Assembly: GCA_002770955.1 (NCBI GenBank)
Contig: PCUH01000075.1
Span: 1 to 8,497 of the forward strand
Length of the DNA: 8,497 bases
Direction: 5' to 3'
Origin: Flavobacteriales bacterium CG18_big_fil_WC_8_21_14_2_50_32_9
GTDB lineage: Bacteria > Bacteroidota > Bacteroidia > Flavobacteriales_E > Vicingaceae
In this document: one piece after another, positions 5,891 through 8,497 of the stretch
Numbering within the stretch: position 1 is the stretch's first letter
Layout: each line of letters begins with the position of its first letter
Notes under the pieces: model-generated
Database searches by the model: none
The model's input: only the letters and a program-made list of their open reading frames with translations
Told to the model about the DNA's origin: nothing
Translations under genes and position numbers: made by a program

Positions 5891-8125
5891 TACAATTTGT
5901 TTTGATATTTGGTTAGGAACTCCGTTTGTTAAGAAAGTAACTTGGCATTTCTTTGAAGATGCACTACTTCTCTTTATTGTTAGATATTGAATTTCAAAAG
6001 AAGGAATTTCTTCTCTTGAAAAATCAACTTCAAATCCTTCGCTTGTAAAAGTAGCCTCAAAAATTTTGAGAGGCACTTCACCATTATTGATAAATCGAAT
6101 TTGTTTTTCCATTTCATTCGATTCAAATTCAAAAATGCTATCTTTAAAAGTAAGTAGTGGCAATTTTTCTAATTCACTTCCATCTAATGCTACATTATTG
6201 GTGTCGGAGGTAGCTATGGCAATTATTTCTATTTTACGTTCCAAAGCAGCTCCAGGACTATAAACTGAGTTTCGTTGGTCGGCTAAATCATCACTAATTT
6301 CATCCGATTGATATTCGCCAAAAGGAACTTTTATGAAGCTCAATACTGCTCCATTTTCAGCAGTTCCATTTATATAGGGTGAAATTTTACCATCTTCAAA
6401 TTCATTCAAATAATTAATTAAACTTGAAATTCTTCGCAAAGTTAAATTCACGTTATAATCTGTTTTTGATAATGGACTGGCATAGCCTTTAATGGTAATA
6501 GTGATGCTATTTCCTTGTTCTAATTCTTTAAATAATAGAGGTGTGAATAATTCTAAATCTTTTTCTCCTTTATCAATATAGTTACTAAAAAGTTCATCAA
6601 TTTCGACTTCAGCATCAATTTTTTCTTGATTTTTTAGCCCTTTTGCATATTCTCTGCGATATTGATTATATAACCTTGTGTACTCTTTGTAAGTCTGTAA
6701 ATAAGTTTGTTGCGTTACAGTATCTCTTGTTCTTGGGTCGGGAAAATCATTATGAAAATATAGTTTTACAGGTAAATATCTGTTCAATTCTTCTAAAGTG
6801 GTATATATTGGAGTAATCGTATCAGTTATTTCATAATAATAAATATCGTTGCAACAAGTTTCTCCTTTTTTTGTATAAGAACCTTTTCGGTTAGAGGTTA
6901 ACAATACCATATTATTGCGTTCGTAATAATAAAAATCGTTTACGCTAGTATTGTTGGGAAAACCTGCGTTGATTGGTTTACCAAAAGTAACTAGGTTGGT
7001 AGTACTTTTAAAGATATCAAAACCACCTAACCCTTCATGCCAATTAGAGCTAAAGTATAACGAACTGTCTTTATGATTATAAAAAGGTGTTATTTCATCT
7101 TCTATACTATTAATATTTATACCAACATTTACAGGCGAAGAAAATTCAGCACCATTTTTTTGTGCGTACCAAATGTCCATCATTCCAAAACCACCAGGTC
7201 GGTTTGAAGAGAAAAATAATACTTCTTTATTGTTAATAGTAGTAACAAAAGGTTGTGTGGAAGTGAAATCATCTATATTTACGTTTTTCACTTCATAAGC
7301 AGGAGCTATAAACACACCGTTTTTGTATGCAATTGCAAAAATCTTACATTTGAATTTTCTATCGCATTTAGTAAAATAAAAAACATCTTTTGTTTCATTT
7401 AAACAGCCATTGGCAATATGAAAGTTAGGAATATTAATGCTATCTTCTAATTTAGTGCTATTAATCCAATCGTTGTTTGTTTTTACTGCCGAAAACAAAC
7501 GGGTTAAATAGAGTGAAGTATCTGAAATCTGGTTGTCATCTTTCATTTTTTCATCACGCAACGAAGCGTAAATTAAAATAGAATCTGAAATTAACCTCCC
7601 TCCCAACTCACTGTTATAGGTATTTACGTTTACACCCATATTTTTAATATCAATCAGCAAAGTATCTTTTATAATTTCCAATGCTTTTTCGCATGATTTT
7701 ATTTCCTGAACCACTTTTAGGTAATAAAATCCTTTTCTATCTTTATAAATGTTTTTTATGCGTTTAAATGATTTTTTTGCTTCATTGTAATTTCCATTAT
7801 ATTTCAACATCATTGAATACCAAAAGGGAGCTAATGGATAAATTCTTCCTCTATCTTCACGATAGATAGAAAAATAATGTCCTTCTGCTTTCTCATATTC
7901 ATTGTACATACGCAACGATTCTGCATATTTGAATCGTAATTCTAAAAAGCTGGAGTCTAAATCCATCGCTTGGCTATACCATAAAGAAGCTGCATAGTAA
8001 TCTCCCTCAGCATAGAGTTGATCTCCAATCTTTATAAGTTGCGTTTGACTTTGGGCAAACGAAGATGAATAGCCCAAAAAAATAAATAGTAAAAGGCAAC
8101 TGGTTTTAAGTAATTTTTTTCTCAT
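5879..8125 (-). CDS. Exported TPR / PD40 propeller / OmpA-like protein with C-terminal Ig-like domain (PorE-like architecture)
   Basis: This 748-residue envelope protein starts at the ATG at 8125 with a signal peptide (MRKKLLKTSCLLLFIFLGYSSSFA, cleaved near residue 24). Residues ~29-140 are TPR-like helices (GDYYAASLWYSQAMDLDSS; YNEAKKSFKRI). About 165-435 form PD40/WD40-like propeller blades, marked by FFSSNRPGGFGMMDIWYA (304-321), YFSSNWHEGLGGFDIF (357-372) and LLTSNRKGS (408-416). Residues ~452-640 are an expanded OmpA-like peptidoglycan-binding domain: LYFHNDFPDP, a long helical insert, then IKGYASPLSKTDYNVNLTLRR and LERKIEIIAI. Residues ~655-748 resemble a DUF1573/ASH-type Ig-like domain (FINNGEVPLKI at 678-688). 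TPR-propeller-OmpA order matches PorE-like T9SS proteins that tie the system to peptidoglycan, although I see no carboxypeptidase-regulatory-like domain. It follows a porP/sprF-family gene, so a role in T9SS or surface-protein anchoring is likely but inferred. Confidence 0.88.
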   Translation of the reverse strand: MRKKLLKTSCLLLFIFLGYSSSFAQSQTQLIKIGDQLYAEGDYYAASLWYSQAMDLDSSFLELRFKYAESLRMYNEYEKAEGHYFSIYREDRGRIYPLAPFWYSMMLKYNGNYNEAKKSFKRIKNIYKDRKGFYYLKVVQEIKSCEKALEIIKDTLLIDIKNMGVNVNTYNSELGGRLISDSILIYASLRDEKMKDDNQISDTSLYLTRLFSAVKTNNDWINSTKLEDSINIPNFHIANGCLNETKDVFYFTKCDRKFKCKIFAIAYKNGVFIAPAYEVKNVNIDDFTSTQPFVTTINNKEVLFFSSNRPGGFGMMDIWYAQKNGAEFSSPVNVGININSIEDEITPFYNHKDSSLYFSSNWHEGLGGFDIFKSTTNLVTFGKPINAGFPNNTSVNDFYYYERNNMVLLTSNRKGSYTKKGETCCNDIYYYEITDTITPIYTTLEELNRYLPVKLYFHNDFPDPRTRDTVTQQTYLQTYKEYTRLYNQYRREYAKGLKNQEKIDAEVEIDELFSNYIDKGEKDLELFTPLLFKELEQGNSITITIKGYASPLSKTDYNVNLTLRRISSLINYLNEFEDGKISPYINGTAENGAVLSFIKVPFGEYQSDEISDDLADQRNSVYSPGAALERKIEIIAIATSDTNNVALDGSELEKLPLLTFKDSIFEFESNEMEKQIRFINNGEVPLKIFEATFTSEGFEVDFSREEIPSFEIQYLTIKRSSASSKKCQVTFLTNGVPNQISKQIVVKE

Positions 8126-8177
8126 TTATAATGTAATCTATACTATTTTTCGTAGAATTTCTTTAATTTTCAACCTC

Positions 8178-8194
8178 AATTCTTAAAAAGAATT
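8178..8194. repeat. Short inverted repeat upstream of the OmpA-like gene
   Basis: AATTCTT and AAGAATT form a perfect 7-bp inverted repeat around three A residues, 53-69 bp upstream of the ATG at 8125. It is AT-only apart from one C/G pair and has no adjacent T-run on the coding side, so it is not a convincing terminator. It could be an operator or could be chance in AT-rich DNA. I could not find a good TAnnTTTG element for the OmpA-like gene. Confidence 0.25.
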
Positions 8195-8215
8195 AATAAT
8201 CTGTTCATCGTTACC

Positions 8216-8322
8216 GTCATTACGAGGGAGGTACGACCGAAGTAATCTGCCCTTTGATTAGACAGATTGCTTCAGCTTCTACACTCATTTCTAACGATTT
8301 GGCTTCGAAATGACCTACCTCC
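8216..8322. repeat. Degenerate palindromic intergenic repeat (REP/MITE-like)
   Basis: The core is an 11-bp inverted repeat, GAAGTAATCTG at 8239-8249 and CAGATTGCTTC at 8263-8273, with one mismatch that is a G-U wobble in RNA and a 13-base loop. Outside it, TCATTACGA (8217-8225) nearly complements TCGAAATGA (8305-8313), and GGAGGTA (8227-8233) complements TACCTCC (8316-8322) exactly. The start GTCATTACGAGGGAGGTACG followed by GAAGTAATCTG closely resembles a GTCATTGCGAGGAGG...GAAGCAATCTG element I recall as a dispersed intergenic repeat in bacterial genomes. It is less AT-rich than its surroundings, has no ORF, and lies 21 bp behind the porP-like stop, where it may also shape the 3' end of that transcript. 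Confidence 0.7.
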
Positions 8323-8342
8323 TCTAATTTCCAGTTCTGAAT

Positions 8343-8497
8343 CTATAAAAAATTCGGACAAGCTTTATATCTTTTTATCACTGGTCGATAGCGTTCAAAA
8401 ATGTAAATAATTGCTAATTCAAAACCACCCCTATTGTTACTAGCTACTTCCAATGTTGAAATATTAATATCATAACTCACTTTTGCATGAAAACTTC
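8343..8497 (-). CDS. PorP/SprF-family T9SS outer-membrane protein, C-terminal end (partial)
   Basis: This frame enters from the right edge and ends in TAG at 8343-8345, leaving 50 complete codons. They begin SFHAKVSYDINISTLEVAS, continue NNRGGFELAIIYIF and end in a basic tail with RYKACPNF. The pattern S-Y-D-I-N-x-S-x-L-x-x-A-S-x-x-R-G-x-F-E-x-x-x-x-Y-I matches the last β-strands of PorP/SprF proteins. These are outer-membrane β-barrel partners of the type IX secretion system, often encoded just after a large T9SS type B cargo gene. The Cys-Pro-Asn-Phe ending is also typical of this family as I know it. An OmpA-like gene follows downstream in the same direction, a common arrangement. The N-terminal part and any cargo gene lie beyond the window. 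Confidence 0.8.
   Translation of the reverse strand, partial: SFHAKVSYDINISTLEVASNNRGGFELAIIYIFERYRPVIKRYKACPNFL

Noticed and set aside
6066..6263. A 65-residue plus-strand frame inside the OmpA-like gene
   Set aside because: It is antisense to the C-terminal Ig-like and OmpA coding sequence and has no family resemblance.
8178..8194. The AATTCTT/AAGAATT hairpin as an intrinsic terminator
   Set aside because: The stem is nearly all A/T and no T-run follows in either direction, so it is listed only as a short inverted repeat.
8216..8322. A CRISPR repeat or tRNA gene in the less AT-rich intergenic stretch
   Set aside because: There is only one palindrome unit with no regularly spaced copies, and no cloverleaf or T-loop (GGTTCRA) pattern. 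A dispersed palindromic element fits better.

Overview
The window looks like chromosomal DNA from an AT-rich member of the Bacteroidota, probably a gliding or type IX secretion (T9SS) lineage such as the Flavobacteriia. The evidence is a CHU_C-type (T9SS type B) C-terminal domain, the tail of a PorP/SprF-family protein, a TPR/PD40/OmpA-like protein, a TPR-SpoIIE phosphatase, few Shine-Dalgarno-like sites, and one match to the Bacteroidota -7 promoter element TAnnTTTG.

Left part, plus strand: the last codons of an ECF sigma factor (2-70) are followed after one base by a GTG-started gene (72-1187). That gene encodes a single-pass membrane protein with a short N-terminal segment like those next to Bacteroidota ECF sigma factors, a low-complexity linker, a PKD domain and a CHU_C domain. 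The pair looks like a sigma/anti-sigma unit whose extracytoplasmic part is built from T9SS-substrate modules. After a roughly 100-bp gap with a candidate promoter come dxs (1287-3224), the first enzyme of the MEP isoprenoid pathway, and a small VOC/glyoxalase-fold gene (3236-3643) 11 bp behind it.

Right part, minus strand, read from right to left: the C-terminal 50 codons of a PorP/SprF-family gene (8343-8497), a 217-bp intergenic stretch holding a degenerate palindromic repeat, a 748-residue exported TPR/PD40/OmpA-like protein with an extra C-terminal Ig-like domain (5879-8125), a 145-bp AT-rich gap with a possible terminator, and a TPR-transmembrane-SpoIIE phosphatase (3640-5733). The last gene converges on the VOC gene, and their stop codons overlap by 4 bp.

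Functional reading: the right end appears to be the tail of a T9SS cargo/PorP/OmpA locus acting at the cell envelope. The TPR-SpoIIE protein is a likely sensor phosphatase that feeds a partner-switching pathway. dxs-VOC is a metabolic unit placed between these envelope and signalling genes. I see no CRISPR array, transposase, tRNA or rRNA, and nothing that is clearly a new system. The most unusual items are the CHU_C-bearing anti-sigma candidate and the OmpA-like protein with an added Ig-like tail.
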